A stretch of 64,000 bases of DNA. Source: Rhodococcoides kyotonense. GTDB taxonomy: Bacteria > Actinomycetota > Actinomycetes > Mycobacteriales > Mycobacteriaceae. A program made the translations under genes and the position numbers. This document shows, one piece after another, positions 1 to 8,763 of the stretch; positions within the stretch are counted from its first letter, which is position 1; each line of letters starts with the position of its first letter. Where the stretch lies: positions 434,001 through 498,000 of the forward strand of contig NZ_FZOW01000002.1 in the NCBI RefSeq assembly GCF_900188125.1, given 5' to 3'. The notes under the pieces are model-generated. The model was given only the letters and a program-made list of their open reading frames with translations, searched no databases and was not told the origin of the DNA.

Positions 1-1040
1 CTTCGCTTGCAGCGCAGGCATTTCAGCACACTGCGGCATACGACGTCGCCGTTGCGTCGTGGATGAGCAGCGTTCTCGTGTCCGACGCCGATTCGCAGTT
101 CCCAGAGTGGGTCGGCGGAACCTGGGACAGGTCGGCGGTTCTGCGTTACGGCGAGAACCCGCATCAGGCTGCAGCGTTGTACATCGCTCCGGGCGGTGCA
201 GGCATCGCGCAGGCCGAGCAGCTGCACGGTAAAGAGATGTCGTACAACAACTTTACCGACGCCGACGCCGCATGGCGTGCAGCGTTCGACCACGACGCTC
301 CGACCGTCGCAATCATCAAGCACGCCAACCCCTGTGGCATCGCCGTCGGGGCGGACATCGCCGAGGCGCACCGCAAGGCGCACGCGTGCGACCCGGTCAG
401 CGCATACGGCGGTGTCATCGCGGCCAACCGTGAGATCACCGTCGAGATGGCCGAACAGGTCGCCGAGATCTTCACCGAGGTCGTCGTCGCACCGTCGTAC
501 GCCGACGGCGCACTCGGAGTTCTGCAGCGCAAGAAGAACGTTCGCGTTCTGCTGGCGACGCCGCCGTCCGCCACGGGCATCGAGCTCAAGCCGATCTCCG
601 GTGGCACGTTGCTGCAGCAGCGCGACGCGATCGACGCCGAGGGCGACAACCCGGCCAACTGGACTCTCGCAGCCGGTGAGCCCGCAGACGCCGAGACGCT
701 GAAGGATCTCGAATTCGCTTGGCGTGCAGGACGAGCCGTCAAGTCGAACGCGATTCTGCTCGCCAAGGACGGCGCGTCCGTCGGCGTCGGCATGGGTCAG
801 GTCAACCGTGTCGACGCAGCGCACCTCGCTGTTCAGCGCGCGGGTGACCGGGTCGAGGGATCGGTCGCGTCGTCCGATGCGTTCTTCCCGTTCCCCGACG
901 GCCTTCAGGTCCTGCTCAACGCGGGCGTCAAGGCCGTCGTGCAGCCCGGCGGATCCGTCCGCGACAACGAGGTCATCGCCGCGGCCCAGGACGCAGGCGT
1001 GACTCTGTACCTCACGGGTTCGCGCCACTTCGCGCACTAG
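1..1040 (+). CDS. purH: Bifunctional AICAR transformylase / IMP cyclohydrolase, 3' part only
   Basis: Last two steps of de novo purine synthesis: formylation of AICAR and cyclisation to IMP, cytosolic. The reading frame is open from the first complete codon at base 3, and the peptide before the first internal ATG (AFQHTAAYD) already matches the family, so the 5' end lies outside the window. Visible AICAR transformylase motifs are [11 protein letters not shown] and [10 protein letters not shown], then [11 protein letters not shown]. The C-terminus SRHFAH is intact. In M. tuberculosis purH is followed by the same ATPase/VWA pair found here, but in this window a DUF559 gene and two hairpin repeats intervene. 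A run of ten C follows the stop codon. Confidence 0.97.
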   Translation, partial: SLAAQAFQHTAAYDVAVASWMSSVLVSDADSQFPEWVGGTWDRSAVLRYGENPHQAAALYIAPGGAGIAQAEQLHGKEMSYNNFTDADAAWRAAFDHDAPTVAIIKHANPCGIAVGADIAEAHRKAHACDPVSAYGGVIAANREITVEMAEQVAEIFTEVVVAPSYADGALGVLQRKKNVRVLLATPPSATGIELKPISGGTLLQQRDAIDAEGDNPANWTLAAGEPADAETLKDLEFAWRAGRAVKSNAILLAKDGASVGVGMGQVNRVDAAHLAVQRAGDRVEGSVASSDAFFPFPDGLQVLLNAGVKAVVQPGGSVRDNEVIAAAQDAGVTLYLTGSRHFAH

Positions 1041-1048
1041 CCCCCCCC

Positions 1049-1112
1049 CCGCCGAGATCGAAGTTATGCACGTATTTCTCGGAATTTCGGAACGTAACTT
1101 CGATCTCGGCGG
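1049..1112. repeat. Hairpin repeat, copy 1 (18-bp perfect stem, 28-nt loop)
   Basis: Bases 1049-1066 (CCGCCGAGATCGAAGTTA) are the exact reverse complement of 1095-1112, with a 28-nt loop. A second copy with the same loop length lies at 2104-2165 and the pair brackets the DUF559 gene. Copy 1 sits between the convergent ends of purH and DUF559, so it could also act as a bidirectional terminator, although no U-tract follows. The element resembles a REP or MITE unit. Confidence 0.85.
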
Positions 1113-1116
1113 CTAG

Positions 1117-1980
1117 TCAGATGCGCGCGCCAGCGGCTAGCAGTGCCCCGCGAATGCGGGACATGACCCCCATGGGGTCTCTCCGCAGTTGGAGGGCGCT
1201 GACGCGGATGACAATCCATCCGAGTTGCTCCAATCGATATGTGCGTTCGATATCCCAGGCACGTTGTGCCGGGTTCGACCAATGGTGCTCACCGTCGTAC
1301 TCGATTGCAATCTTCCATCTCTCCCAACCGAGGTCGATCCGCGCGAATACTCGACCATCCGAGCCGCGAACCTCGATTTGAGTCGTCGGCCTAGGTAGAC
1401 CACTGTCGAGTACCAGCAGCCTCAACCGCGATTCCTGCGGTGACTCGGCGCCGCCGTCCGCAATCTCGAGAACTTGCCGTAACTGGACGATGCCGCGGCT
1501 TCCTCGGTGGCTTTCCGCGAGTACGGACACAGCGGCCGGGCTCAATCCCGTTGCGTTGCACAGTGCGTCGACCATCTCGAGTGCGCGAGCAAACTTCCCC
1601 CGACGGCCGAGGTCGAACGCGGTACGTGCAGGCGTGGTGACCCGAATACCGTCGACCACTTGTAGTTCGTTGGCAGCCAGGATGTCCGCTCGGATGCGTA
1701 TGGCGCTGTACGGTTGACGATGCTCGTGCCAGATCAGTTCGGCGGTGTGGTCGGCATCGATCCAGCGAGAACCGTGAATTGCCGCGGCGCTCGGACCTGC
1801 GACGACAGCGTGCCCGCGCGAGAACATCCACGCCGCCCGAGCCCGTGTGAGGGCGTCGAGCGTGCACTCCCGCGGCAGATAGACATCCCGATAGATTCGT
1901 GTGTGGTCTCGACGTAGTTCGGACCGGGTCAAGATTCCGTCCTTCACCGCATCGGATCCGACGAATGGCGAATTGTCCAT
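1117..1980 (-). CDS. DUF559 domain protein (VSR-like nuclease fold, AbiEi-like N-terminus)
   Basis: 287 residues from the ATG at 1980; in-frame upstream starts such as 2064 exist and no start has a strong ribosome binding site. The N-terminal ~60 residues look like a winged-helix segment of the AbiEi antitoxin type (GILTRSELRRD). The C-terminal ~100 residues match DUF559, a VSR/restriction-endonuclease-like fold, with the signature IAIEYDGEHHW followed by ERTYRLEQLGW. Such proteins are abundant in Rhodococcus, Gordonia and mycobacteria, and their function is not established. The frame stays open far upstream as antisense to the ATPase, but only this part looks like a protein family. It interrupts the conserved purH-ATPase order and is flanked on both sides by the same hairpin repeat, suggesting insertion as a cassette. 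Confidence 0.85.
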   Translation of the reverse strand: MDNSPFVGSDAVKDGILTRSELRRDHTRIYRDVYLPRECTLDALTRARAAWMFSRGHAVVAGPSAAAIHGSRWIDADHTAELIWHEHRQPYSAIRIRADILAANELQVVDGIRVTTPARTAFDLGRRGKFARALEMVDALCNATGLSPAAVSVLAESHRGSRGIVQLRQVLEIADGGAESPQESRLRLLVLDSGLPRPTTQIEVRGSDGRVFARIDLGWERWKIAIEYDGEHHWSNPAQRAWDIERTYRLEQLGWIVIRVSALQLRRDPMGVMSRIRGALLAAGARI

Positions 1981-2103
1981 GCGGATACGATCACAAAGAA
2001 GAACTCGGCCTGACCGGTCGAAGTGCAATCTGTGGATAAGAAAATTAGTTATCCCCAATTGCATCCGACCGAGCAGATCCGTGCGAGTGTGTGCTAGCCC
2101 TCT

Positions 2104-2165
2104 CGCCGAGATCGAAGTTAAGACCCCAAAACGTCGAAATTCGTGACATAACCTCGATCTCGGCG
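2104..2165. repeat. Hairpin repeat, copy 2 (one stem mismatch, 28-nt loop)
   Basis: The left arm (2105-2120, GCCGAGATCGAAGTTA) is identical to that of copy 1. The right arm (2149-2164) differs from its reverse complement by one base. Loop length is 28 nt in both copies but loop sequences differ, which suggests selection on, or recent spread of, the arms. It lies upstream of the DUF559 gene and about 50 bp upstream of the ATPase start, so it may also sit in the promoter region of one or both. Confidence 0.82.
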
Positions 2166-2211
2166 GAAGCGATGGGGTGCACAAACTTGCGAACACTCGT
2201 AGCGTGGTGAA

Positions 2212-3597
2212 GTGACCTCTACCAAACCTGGCATCACCACCGTCGGCGAGTTGCGCGCGTCCGGACACGTGCAGCGTTCGGTCAAGGAAGAACTCCGGGA
2301 AAATCTGCTCGACGCCCTCCGTGAGGGCAAGGATGCGTGGCCGGGGATCCTCGGTTTCGACAAGACGGTGCTGCCGCAGTTCGAACGAGCCATTCTCGCT
2401 GGTCACGACGTCGTACTGCTCGGTGAACGTGGGCAGGGCAAGACTCGACTCCTCAGAACACTCAACCTGCTTCTCGACGAGTGGGCCCCGGTCATCGCGG
2501 GCTCCGAGCTCGGCGAGCATCCGTACGAACCCATCACTCCGGCCAGCATTCGGAAGGCAAACGAACTGGGCGACAGTCTCCCCATCGAGTGGCGTCACCG
2601 CAGCGAGCGGTACTCCGAGAAGCTCGCGACGCCGGACACGTCGGTGGCCGATCTGGTCGGCGACGTCGACCCCGTCAAGGTGGCGGAGGGTCGCAGCCTC
2701 GGCGATCCCGAGACCATCCACTTCGGGCTGGTTCCTCGTAGCCACCGGGGCATCGTCGCGATCAACGAGCTCCCCGACCTGGCCGAACGCATCCAGGTGT
2801 CGCTGCTCAACGTCATGGAAGAACGCGACATCCAGGTCCGTGGGTACACGTTGCGTCTGCCGCTGGACGTCGTTCTCGTCGCCAGCGCCAACCCCGAGGA
2901 CTACACCAACCGCGGACGCATCATCACGCCGCTGAAGGATCGCTTCGGCGCGGAGATCCGCACCCACTACCCGCACGAGCTCGACGACGAGGTCTCCGTC
3001 ATCGAGCAGGAGGCAACGCTGCCTGCGACGGTTCCGTCGTACCTCGTCGAGGTTCTGGCTCGGTTCACGCGCTTGCTGCGTGAGTCGCCGTCGGTCGATC
3101 AACGCTCGGGCGTCTCGGCTCGTTTCGCCATCGCCGCAGCCGAGACCGTCGCCGCCGCTGCAGTTCACCGCGCTGCCGTTCTCGGTGAGGGAGATGCGGT
3201 CGCCCGCCCGGTCGACCTCGGAACGGTCATCGAGGTGCTGCGCGGCAAGGTCGAGTTCGAATCCGGCGAGGAAGGCCGTGAGGTGGAAGTTCTCGAGCAC
3301 CTTCTACGACGCGCGACCGCCGACACCGTTCGCGATCGCCTCGGCGGAATCAATCTGGCGCCCCTGGTCACCGCGATCGAGGAAGGCGAACCGGTCGTCA
3401 CCGGCGATCGGATCACCGCGAAGGCACTGCTCGGTGAGCTGCCGGACCTCGAGGTGCTCGACGAGATCGCGACCCGCCTCGACGCGTCGTCGGACGGGGA
3501 GCGTGCTGCTGCAACGGAATTGGCGCTCGAAGGGCTGTACCTGGCGCGTCGGATCGCGAAGGACCCGGACGACGACGGACAGACGGTGTACAGCTGA
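2212..3597 (+). CDS. MoxR/ChlI-like AAA+ ATPase
   Basis: 461 residues from a GTG start. An AAA+ ATPase of the magnesium-chelatase ChlI/MoxR type, thought to act as a chaperone-like motor with a VWA partner. Walker A is GERGQGKT at about residues 71-78. A Walker B/sensor segment IVAINELPDL at ~182-191 is followed by LLNVMEERDIQVRGY, characteristic of this family. The gene overlaps the downstream VWA gene by one base (TGATG), so the two are translationally coupled. The pair corresponds to Rv0958-Rv0959 next to purH in M. tuberculosis. The substrate is unknown; despite the family name there is no reason to infer bacteriochlorophyll synthesis. Confidence 0.93.
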   Translation: MTSTKPGITTVGELRASGHVQRSVKEELRENLLDALREGKDAWPGILGFDKTVLPQFERAILAGHDVVLLGERGQGKTRLLRTLNLLLDEWAPVIAGSELGEHPYEPITPASIRKANELGDSLPIEWRHRSERYSEKLATPDTSVADLVGDVDPVKVAEGRSLGDPETIHFGLVPRSHRGIVAINELPDLAERIQVSLLNVMEERDIQVRGYTLRLPLDVVLVASANPEDYTNRGRIITPLKDRFGAEIRTHYPHELDDEVSVIEQEATLPATVPSYLVEVLARFTRLLRESPSVDQRSGVSARFAIAAAETVAAAAVHRAAVLGEGDAVARPVDLGTVIEVLRGKVEFESGEEGREVEVLEHLLRRATADTVRDRLGGINLAPLVTAIEEGEPVVTGDRITAKALLGELPDLEVLDEIATRLDASSDGERAAATELALEGLYLARRIAKDPDDDGQTVYS

Positions 3598-5546
3598 TGC
3601 CGGCCAGCAGATACGGGCGATATCACGGGGGACCTGATCCGCTGGCCCCTCCGGTCGACCTCAGAGAAGCGCTCGACGCGATCGGCAACGACGTCCTCGA
3701 GGGTGCATCGCCGCGTCGAGCGATGCAGGAAATGCTCAGGCGCGGCACCGACAGCATGCGGGGTCTCGACGACCTCGCGTCCGAAGCCAACCGCCGCCGA
3801 CGAGATCTGTTGCGCAAGAACAATCTCGACGGGACATTGCAGGAAGTTCGGGAGCTGCTCGACAAGGCGGTGCTCGAAGAACGCAAGACGCTCGCCCGAG
3901 CACTCGACGACGACGCCCGCTTCCAGGAGATGCAGATCGGTGACCTGTCGCCGTCGACTGCACAGGCCGTCCAGGAACTCGCCGACTACGACTGGCGCTC
4001 GTCGGAAGCACGAGAGAACTACGAGAAGATCAAGGATCTGCTCGGACGCGAGATGCTGGACCAGCGGTTCGCGGGCATGAAGAAGGCGCTGGAGGGTGCG
4101 ACCGACGAGGATCGCCAGGCCATCAGCGAGATGCTGAAAGACCTGAACGAGTTGCTGGACAAGCACAATCGGGGTGAGGACACCGACCAGCAGTTCGACG
4201 ACTTCATGCGCAAGCACGGTCAGCACTTCCCCGAGAACCCGAAGAACATCGACGAACTGCTCGACGCGTTGGCTCAGCGTGCCGCAGCCGCCCAACGGCT
4301 GCGGAATTCACTCAGCCCGGAGCAGCGCGCCGAGTTGGATGCGTTGGCGCAGCAGGCTTTCGGGGATTCGGAACTGCTGAGTCAGCTCGACCAGCTCGAC
4401 CAGAACCTGCAGCAGGCCAGGCCGGGAGAGGACTGGGACGGGTCGCAGAACTTCCGCGGAGAGAACGGCATGGGGCTCGGCGACGGCACCGGCGCACTAC
4501 AGGACATCGCCGAGCTCGAAGATCTGGGAAATCAACTGTCGCAGCAGTACAACGGTGCCGCGCTCGACGACATCGACGCCGAGGCGTTGCTGCGTCAGCT
4601 CGGCCCCGAGGCTGCTGCCGATGCGAAGACGCTGTCGGACCTCGAAAAAGCCCTGCAGCAGCAGGGTTTCATGGACAAGGGCGCCGACGGGCAATGGCGT
4701 CTGTCGCCGAAAGCGATGCGTCAGCTCGGGCAGTCGGCGCTCAGGGACGTCGCTGGCAAGATCTCCCGACGCGGCGGCGAGCGAGACACGCGCAAGGCAG
4801 GCGCGATGGGGGAGCCCACCGGTGCGTCACGTGCGTGGGAGTTCGGTGACACCGAGCCGTGGGACGTCACACGTACGGTCAACAACGCGGTGCTCAGGAC
4901 GGCCGCCGAGGGCTCGACGTTCCCTGTTCAGCTGCAGGTCACCGACGTCGAGATCAGTGAGACCGAGACGCGGACGCAGGCAGCCGTCGCACTGCTGGTG
5001 GACACGTCGTTCTCGATGGTCATGGACGGTCGCTGGGTTCCGATGAAGCGGACCGCGCTCGCACTGAATCATCTTGTCAGCACGCGCTTTCGGGGCGACG
5101 ATCTGCAGTTGATCGGATTCGGTCGGCACGCGCAGAAGTTGACCGCATCGGAGTTGGCGGGCCTCGACGGCGCCTACGACCAGGGCACCAACCTGCATCA
5201 TGCGCTGCTGCTCGCGGGCAGGCATCTGCGCAGGCACCCGAACGCACAGCCCGTCGTGCTGATCGTGACCGACGGCGAGCCGACGGCCCATCTGGAACCG
5301 GACGGGCATGCGTTCTTCGACTACCCGCCGCATCCGCGGACACTCGGGCTGACGGTGCGAGAACTCGACACCATCGCCAAGCTCGGTGCGCAGGTGACGA
5401 TCTTCCGGCTCGGTGACGATCCGGGGCTGGCGCGCGTCGTCGACAGGATGGCCGAGCGCGTCGGCGGACGCGTCATCGCGCCCGATCTCGACGGACTCGG
5501 CGCCGCGGTGGTCAGCGACTATCTGAAGCGACGCAAGAAGGCCTAG
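3597..5546 (+). CDS. VWA domain protein, partner of the MoxR-like ATPase
   Basis: 649 residues. The first ~430 are acidic, glutamine-rich and helical (repeated leucine/glutamate stretches predictive of coiled coil). The C-terminal ~200 form a von Willebrand A domain with a MIDAS motif: DTSFS near residue 469, the TNL threonine near 531, and VTDGEPTAH. No signal peptide or membrane segment is seen, so it is probably cytosolic. Start and stop overlap with the upstream ATPase supports a two-protein machine like MoxR-VWA or RavA-ViaA. It ends tail-to-tail with the DUF1707 gene, sharing the four bases CTAG. Confidence 0.92.
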   Translation: MPASRYGRYHGGPDPLAPPVDLREALDAIGNDVLEGASPRRAMQEMLRRGTDSMRGLDDLASEANRRRRDLLRKNNLDGTLQEVRELLDKAVLEERKTLARALDDDARFQEMQIGDLSPSTAQAVQELADYDWRSSEARENYEKIKDLLGREMLDQRFAGMKKALEGATDEDRQAISEMLKDLNELLDKHNRGEDTDQQFDDFMRKHGQHFPENPKNIDELLDALAQRAAAAQRLRNSLSPEQRAELDALAQQAFGDSELLSQLDQLDQNLQQARPGEDWDGSQNFRGENGMGLGDGTGALQDIAELEDLGNQLSQQYNGAALDDIDAEALLRQLGPEAAADAKTLSDLEKALQQQGFMDKGADGQWRLSPKAMRQLGQSALRDVAGKISRRGGERDTRKAGAMGEPTGASRAWEFGDTEPWDVTRTVNNAVLRTAAEGSTFPVQLQVTDVEISETETRTQAAVALLVDTSFSMVMDGRWVPMKRTALALNHLVSTRFRGDDLQLIGFGRHAQKLTASELAGLDGAYDQGTNLHHALLLAGRHLRRHPNAQPVVLIVTDGEPTAHLEPDGHAFFDYPPHPRTLGLTVRELDTIAKLGAQVTIFRLGDDPGLARVVDRMAERVGGRVIAPDLDGLGAAVVSDYLKRRKKA

Positions 5547-6103
5547 TCCTTCACCTTGATGCCGACGCCGCCCCAGAACGCGAACCCCGTGACGATCAGG
5601 TGGGGTGCGTTGGGGGCGGCGGTCTGGCTGAGGTGATCGAATCCGCCCATGATTCCGGCGCCGCGGACTTCGACACCGATGGTCGACGGCACGGTGATGT
5701 CGATGCCGCCCATGATGGCGACACAATTCAGGGTCACTTCGTGGGCCGAGAATCGGGCCTGTCTGAAGTCGAACTCGCCGCCGCCCCAGAAGGCGATGGC
5801 GTCGACGCGTCGTGCAACGGTCCATTCGCCCTTGCGGGTGAAGCCGCTCATGATCGCGACGGCTCGCTCGTGATCGGGGCCGCCGACGGATTCCGCGAGC
5901 GGCTGGAGAGCGAGATCGCCGGTCAGCACATCCAATTCGCCGTACGTCTTGGCCTTGTACGCGGCGGCGGTACGGGTGTCGTATTCGGCGAGAGTCAGCT
6001 GGCCGTCGGCGAGAGCGTCGCTCAGGAGTTTCGCGACGAGTGCTCGATCGGCGTCTGCCGCACGAACGTCGGCGCGGTGTCTGTCCGGTAGCTCATCGGT
6101 CAC
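5543..6103 (-). CDS. DUF1707 / LiaF-like C-terminal domain protein
   Basis: 186 residues from a GTG start. Residues ~10-62 (RAADADRALVAKLLSDALADG to LTGDL) are a DUF1707/SHOCT-like segment common in actinobacterial envelope-stress proteins. The rest is a beta-rich LiaF/DUF2154-like domain with repeated FWGG and IMGG turns. There is no signal peptide and no clear membrane span. Homologous proteins occur near this locus in mycobacteria, and function is unproven; a link to cell-envelope stress sensing is only a family-level inference. It converges on the VWA gene with a four-base overlap. Confidence 0.85.
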   Translation of the reverse strand: MTDELPDRHRADVRAADADRALVAKLLSDALADGQLTLAEYDTRTAAAYKAKTYGELDVLTGDLALQPLAESVGGPDHERAVAIMSGFTRKGEWTVARRVDAIAFWGGGEFDFRQARFSAHEVTLNCVAIMGGIDITVPSTIGVEVRGAGIMGGFDHLSQTAAPNAPHLIVTGFAFWGGVGIKVKD

Positions 6104-6119
6104 GATGAGCAGATTACTC

Positions 6120-6584
6120 TCAGGCAGCGTTGACGACAGCGCGGTCGCCGACGGGCGATTGCAGCGTCATCTGCATCGTTCCGTAGACGGCGACCATGAT
6201 GCAGGCCTTGTCGGCCGCCTCGGGCAGAGTTCCCGTACGCAGCGCGACGATCACTTCCGAATCCGTTTCGGTGACCTGCGCTTCGGCGCCGTAGCACTCC
6301 GGCGTGCCGGTGACGAAGTGAATGGCGATGGTGTTGGGGGAGATCTGACTCCACGATTCGAACGGCGTCGACGTCGCACGCACCAACCCCGGAGTGGAGT
6401 CGAACATCGTGCCGACTTCACCGACCGGAACCTCGACGGGGACGGGCGGTGCGCTCGGGGTGTGCATCAGCGCAGCGGGGGCGTTGCTCGTCGTCGAATC
6501 GGCGTCCGAGTCGTCGGATGCCGCTTGGCTGCTACAGCCGCCGAGCAGGACACACAGCATGAGTCCCGCAGCCACTAACCTCAT
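6120..6584 (-). CDS. Putative lipoprotein
   Basis: 154 residues. A signal peptide ends in a clear lipobox LLGGC, so the mature protein should start at Cys17 and be anchored to the outer face of the plasma membrane. After a Ser/Asp/Ala-rich linker the rest (~100 residues) has two cysteines (TPECYG and DKACIM) that could form a disulfide. I do not recognise the family. It lies 16 bp upstream of the DUF1707 gene in the same direction, so the two are probably co-transcribed, consistent with an envelope role for both. Confidence 0.8.
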   Translation of the reverse strand: MRLVAAGLMLCVLLGGCSSQAASDDSDADSTTSNAPAALMHTPSAPPVPVEVPVGEVGTMFDSTPGLVRATSTPFESWSQISPNTIAIHFVTGTPECYGAEAQVTETDSEVIVALRTGTLPEAADKACIMVAVYGTMQMTLQSPVGDRAVVNAA

Positions 6585-6640
6585 GCCACCAACGTAGCGC
6601 CGGCAGCTGAGTAGAACCTTTGGACATGGTGAGTATCCGC

Positions 6641-7564
6641 TCAGGCCAGGAAAGCCGTCACCAAGGCGATGACGGGGATCGAGATGAGCGTCGTGACGAA
6701 GGCGGTATCCCTCGCGAGGACGACACCGCGGTTGTAGCGGTTGGCGAACACGAAGACGTTCTGTGCGGTCGGCAGTGCGGAGATGACGGTGATGGCGAAG
6801 AGCTCGTGGCCTTCGAGGCCCATAGCGACGGCCATTCCGAACCCGAGTGCCGGCTGCAGGACCATCTTGAGCGACGACGCGATGACCACGTCGCGTCGAG
6901 GACTCGTGCCCTTCTGCAGGACCCGAGTCCCGTGGAGCGAGAGCCCGAACGCCAACAGCGCACCGGGTACCGCAGCGCCGCCGACGAGATCGAACGGTTG
7001 CATCAGCGCTTCGGGAAGCTCGATGCCGAAGATCGACAACAGCAGTCCCGCCGCGCCGGCGAGCACGATCGGGTTCTTGAACGGCGTCACGACGATGTTG
7101 CGGATCGACGCCTTCTTGCCCATCGTCGACAGATCCAAGATGGTCAGCGCCAAGGGCGAATACACCATGATCTGGAACAGCAGGAGAGGCGCGACGAAGT
7201 TGGCGTCACCCAGGACGAAGACCGCGATCGGGATACCGAGGTTGGCGGCATTGACGTACGACGACGCGAGCCCGCCGACCGTCGCCTCCGGGACCGCACG
7301 TTTCAGCACGACCTTGGCGATGACGAAATAGATCGTCCCGACGACCAACGCCGTGACTCCGGCGACGACGAGAATCGGCGACAGGATGACGGCCAGATCC
7401 GACGTCGCAAGCGTGACGAACAGGAGCGCGGGCGTCGCGACGTAGAAGACGAGGCGGCTCAGTACGAATTGCCCGTGCGGGCCGAGGACCCCTCGACGAG
7501 CCAGCACATACCCGAGCGCGATGACGATGAAGATGACCGTGAAACCCTCGAGAACACCGGACAT
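6641..7564 (-). CDS. AEC family permease (auxin efflux carrier-like)
   Basis: 307 residues, about ten hydrophobic segments with a more polar centre, the typical size and layout of bacterial AEC transporters. Family signatures seen include NAANLGIPIAVFVLG, with the conserved asparagine-glycine-isoleucine-proline, and SALPTAQNVFVFANRY in the C-terminal half. Members export small organic acids such as malate, or unknown solutes; the substrate here cannot be read from sequence. It is a single-gene unit, upstream of the lipoprotein and on the same strand but separated from it by 56 bp. Confidence 0.88.
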   Translation of the reverse strand: MSGVLEGFTVIFIVIALGYVLARRGVLGPHGQFVLSRLVFYVATPALLFVTLATSDLAVILSPILVVAGVTALVVGTIYFVIAKVVLKRAVPEATVGGLASSYVNAANLGIPIAVFVLGDANFVAPLLLFQIMVYSPLALTILDLSTMGKKASIRNIVVTPFKNPIVLAGAAGLLLSIFGIELPEALMQPFDLVGGAAVPGALLAFGLSLHGTRVLQKGTSPRRDVVIASSLKMVLQPALGFGMAVAMGLEGHELFAITVISALPTAQNVFVFANRYNRGVVLARDTAFVTTLISIPVIALVTAFLA

Positions 7565-7626
7565 GAGGGCTTGGGGTTCTCGATTCTGGGCTCGGTTGCA
7601 GTGGCGAGCTAACTCTAGTGCTTACG

Positions 7627-7664
7627 CAGAAAGGCCACACACCCAGTGGTGTGTGGCCTTTCTG
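7627..7664. terminator. Terminator of the rpmB-rpmG-rpsN-rpsR operon
   Basis: A 17-bp perfect inverted repeat (7627-7643 with 7648-7664, loop CAGT), just downstream of rpsR on the minus strand. The stem ends in an A/T-rich AGAAAGG/CCTTTCT section. It is the natural end of the four-gene ribosomal protein operon and also lies behind the AEC gene start. Confidence 0.85.
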
Positions 7665-7674
7665 TACAGAGTCT

Positions 7675-7929
7675 CTAGCGGCTGGTGAACGGCAGCAGCG
7701 CCATCTCACGAGCATTCTTGACGGCGACGGCAACCTGACGCTGCTGCTGCGGGGTCAGGCCCGTAACGCGACGGCTACGGATCTTGCCGCGGTCGGAGAT
7801 GAACTGGCGAAGGAGGTTGATGTCCTTGTAGTCCACCGTGGTGACCTTGGCGGCGTTCAGCGGGTTCTTCTTCGGTCGACGGCCTGCTTCTGCGCGGACC
7901 TTCTTCGACGGTGCTCTCTTGACTGCCAT
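7675..7929 (-). CDS. rpsR2: 30S ribosomal protein S18, zinc-free paralogue
   Basis: 84 residues, complete S18 ([18 protein letters not shown], then a basic C-terminus). It has no cysteine at all, so it is the 'C-minus' form that does not need zinc, used in zinc-starved actinobacteria in place of the zinc-binding S18. Last gene of the operon rpmB-rpmG-rpsN-rpsR, 15 bp after rpsN, followed by a strong hairpin terminator. Regulation by Zur is expected from the palindromes upstream of rpmB. Confidence 0.95.
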   Translation of the reverse strand: MAVKRAPSKKVRAEAGRRPKKNPLNAAKVTTVDYKDINLLRQFISDRGKIRSRRVTGLTPQQQRQVAVAVKNAREMALLPFTSR

Positions 7930-7944
7930 TGCGTACCTTTTCCC

Positions 7945-8250
7945 TTACCAGCTCGACTTGTGGACGCCTGGCAGCTCCCCCCGGTGAGCCATCTCGCGCA
8001 CCTTCACACGAGACAGTCCGAATTTCCGGAGGTGACCGCGCGGACGTCCATCCGCAGCGTCACGATTGCGCAATCGTACCGGACTCGCGTCGCGCGGCAG
8101 ACGCTGCAGTGCCGCCTGAGCGTCGGCGCGCTCGGAATCGGGTGTCGAGGGCCTACGAATGATCTCCTTCAGTTCGCTCCGACGTGCCGCCCAGCGTGCG
8201 ACGACGACCTTGCGCTGTTCGTTCTTCGCGATCTTCGACTTCTTCGCCAT
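7945..8250 (-). CDS. rpsN2: 30S ribosomal protein S14, zinc-free (long) form
   Basis: 101 residues, the long S14 type without the two CxxC zinc knuckles of the short form. Recognisable segments are [13 protein letters not shown] at the start and [31 protein letters not shown] at the end (split here: [16 protein letters not shown], then [10 protein letters not shown]). Start ATG immediately follows rpmG by one base on the minus strand. Part of the zinc-starvation ribosomal set. Confidence 0.95.
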   Translation of the reverse strand: MAKKSKIAKNEQRKVVVARWAARRSELKEIIRRPSTPDSERADAQAALQRLPRDASPVRLRNRDAADGRPRGHLRKFGLSRVKVREMAHRGELPGVHKSSW

Positions 8251-8251
8251 A

Positions 8252-8419
8252 TCAGCGCTCCTCTCGGAAATCGACGTGCTTGCGGGCGACGGGATCGTAC
8301 TTCTTCAGCACGATGCGGTCGGGGTCGTTACGACGGTTCTTCCTGGTCACGTACGTGTACCCGGTGCCTGCGGTCGACTTGAGCTTGATGATCGGGCGGA
8401 CGTCGGTGCTCTTGCCCAT
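8252..8419 (-). CDS. rpmG: 50S ribosomal protein L33, zinc-free form
   Basis: 55 residues, [18 protein letters not shown] to KHVDFREER. Contains the L33 core [14 protein letters not shown] but none of the four zinc-ligand cysteines of the canonical form. Its ATG shares a base with the rpmB stop (TGATG), so translation is coupled. Too short for many ORF finders but unambiguous. Confidence 0.94.
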   Translation of the reverse strand: MGKSTDVRPIIKLKSTAGTGYTYVTRKNRRNDPDRIVLKKYDPVARKHVDFREER

Positions 8420-8655
8420 CAGAACTTCTCCCCTCGTGCGACGAGCTTCGCGACGACGGCGTCGATGCCGTCACGATCGATCGTCTTGATGCCTTTCGCC
8501 GAGAGCGTCAGCGTGACGCGTCGGCCGAGGCTCGGAACGAAATACGTCTTCTTCTGGATGTTCGGATCCCAGCGGCGGCTGGTCCTGACGTGTGAGTGCG
8601 AGACGGACTTGCCGAACCCCGGCTTCCTCCCCGTCACCTGGCAGTGCGCGGACAT
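8419..8655 (-). CDS. rpmB: 50S ribosomal protein L28, paralogue
   Basis: 78 residues ([20 protein letters not shown] onward, with [21 protein letters not shown]), full-length L28. First gene of the minus-strand operon rpmB-rpmG-rpsN-rpsR. A single cysteine is present but no CxxC pair, so it is likely the zinc-independent version. The operon diverges from the COG0523 gene, and the 108-bp space between them carries two Zur-like palindromes. Confidence 0.94.
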   Translation of the reverse strand: MSAHCQVTGRKPGFGKSVSHSHVRTSRRWDPNIQKKTYFVPSLGRRVTLTLSAKGIKTIDRDGIDAVVAKLVARGEKF

Positions 8656-8677
8656 GCGCGTTCCTCTCTAGCGGTTG

Positions 8678-8694
8678 TGACAATCGTTTTCGAC
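8678..8694. promoter_or_regulatory. Putative Zur operator, rpmB side
   Basis: TGACAATCGTTTTCGAC, an imperfect palindrome that shares TGACAATCGTT with the site at 8733. The arrangement, A/T-rich core and position 23 bp before the rpmB start fit actinobacterial Zur boxes, which repress alternative ribosomal proteins when zinc is plentiful. No zur gene is in the window. Confidence 0.7.
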
Positions 8695-8732
8695 AAAGCG
8701 TTGATTCGAATGTAGCGTGCATCTGTACGAAA

Positions 8733-8748
8733 TGACAATCGTTGTCGA
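8733..8748. promoter_or_regulatory. Putative Zur operator, COG0523 side
   Basis: TGACAATCGTTGTCGA, with the near-perfect palindrome GACAATCGTTGTC, 16 bp before the GTG of the COG0523 gene. Together with the 8678 site it gives each divergent operon its own operator. Confidence 0.72.
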
Positions 8749-8763
8749 TAGAAGGGATTTCTC

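Noticed and set aside
1041..1050. Ten-C homopolymer as a phase-variable tract
   Set aside because: It lies after the purH stop codon and outside the promoter of any gene, so slippage would change no protein.
1117..3300. A 727-codon frame on the minus strand
   Set aside because: Only its last 287 codons match a family (DUF559). The rest is antisense to the ATPase gene and gives no protein signature.
5949..6578. 209-codon plus-strand frame
   Set aside because: Shadow of the DUF1707 and lipoprotein genes, which have real signatures on the other strand.
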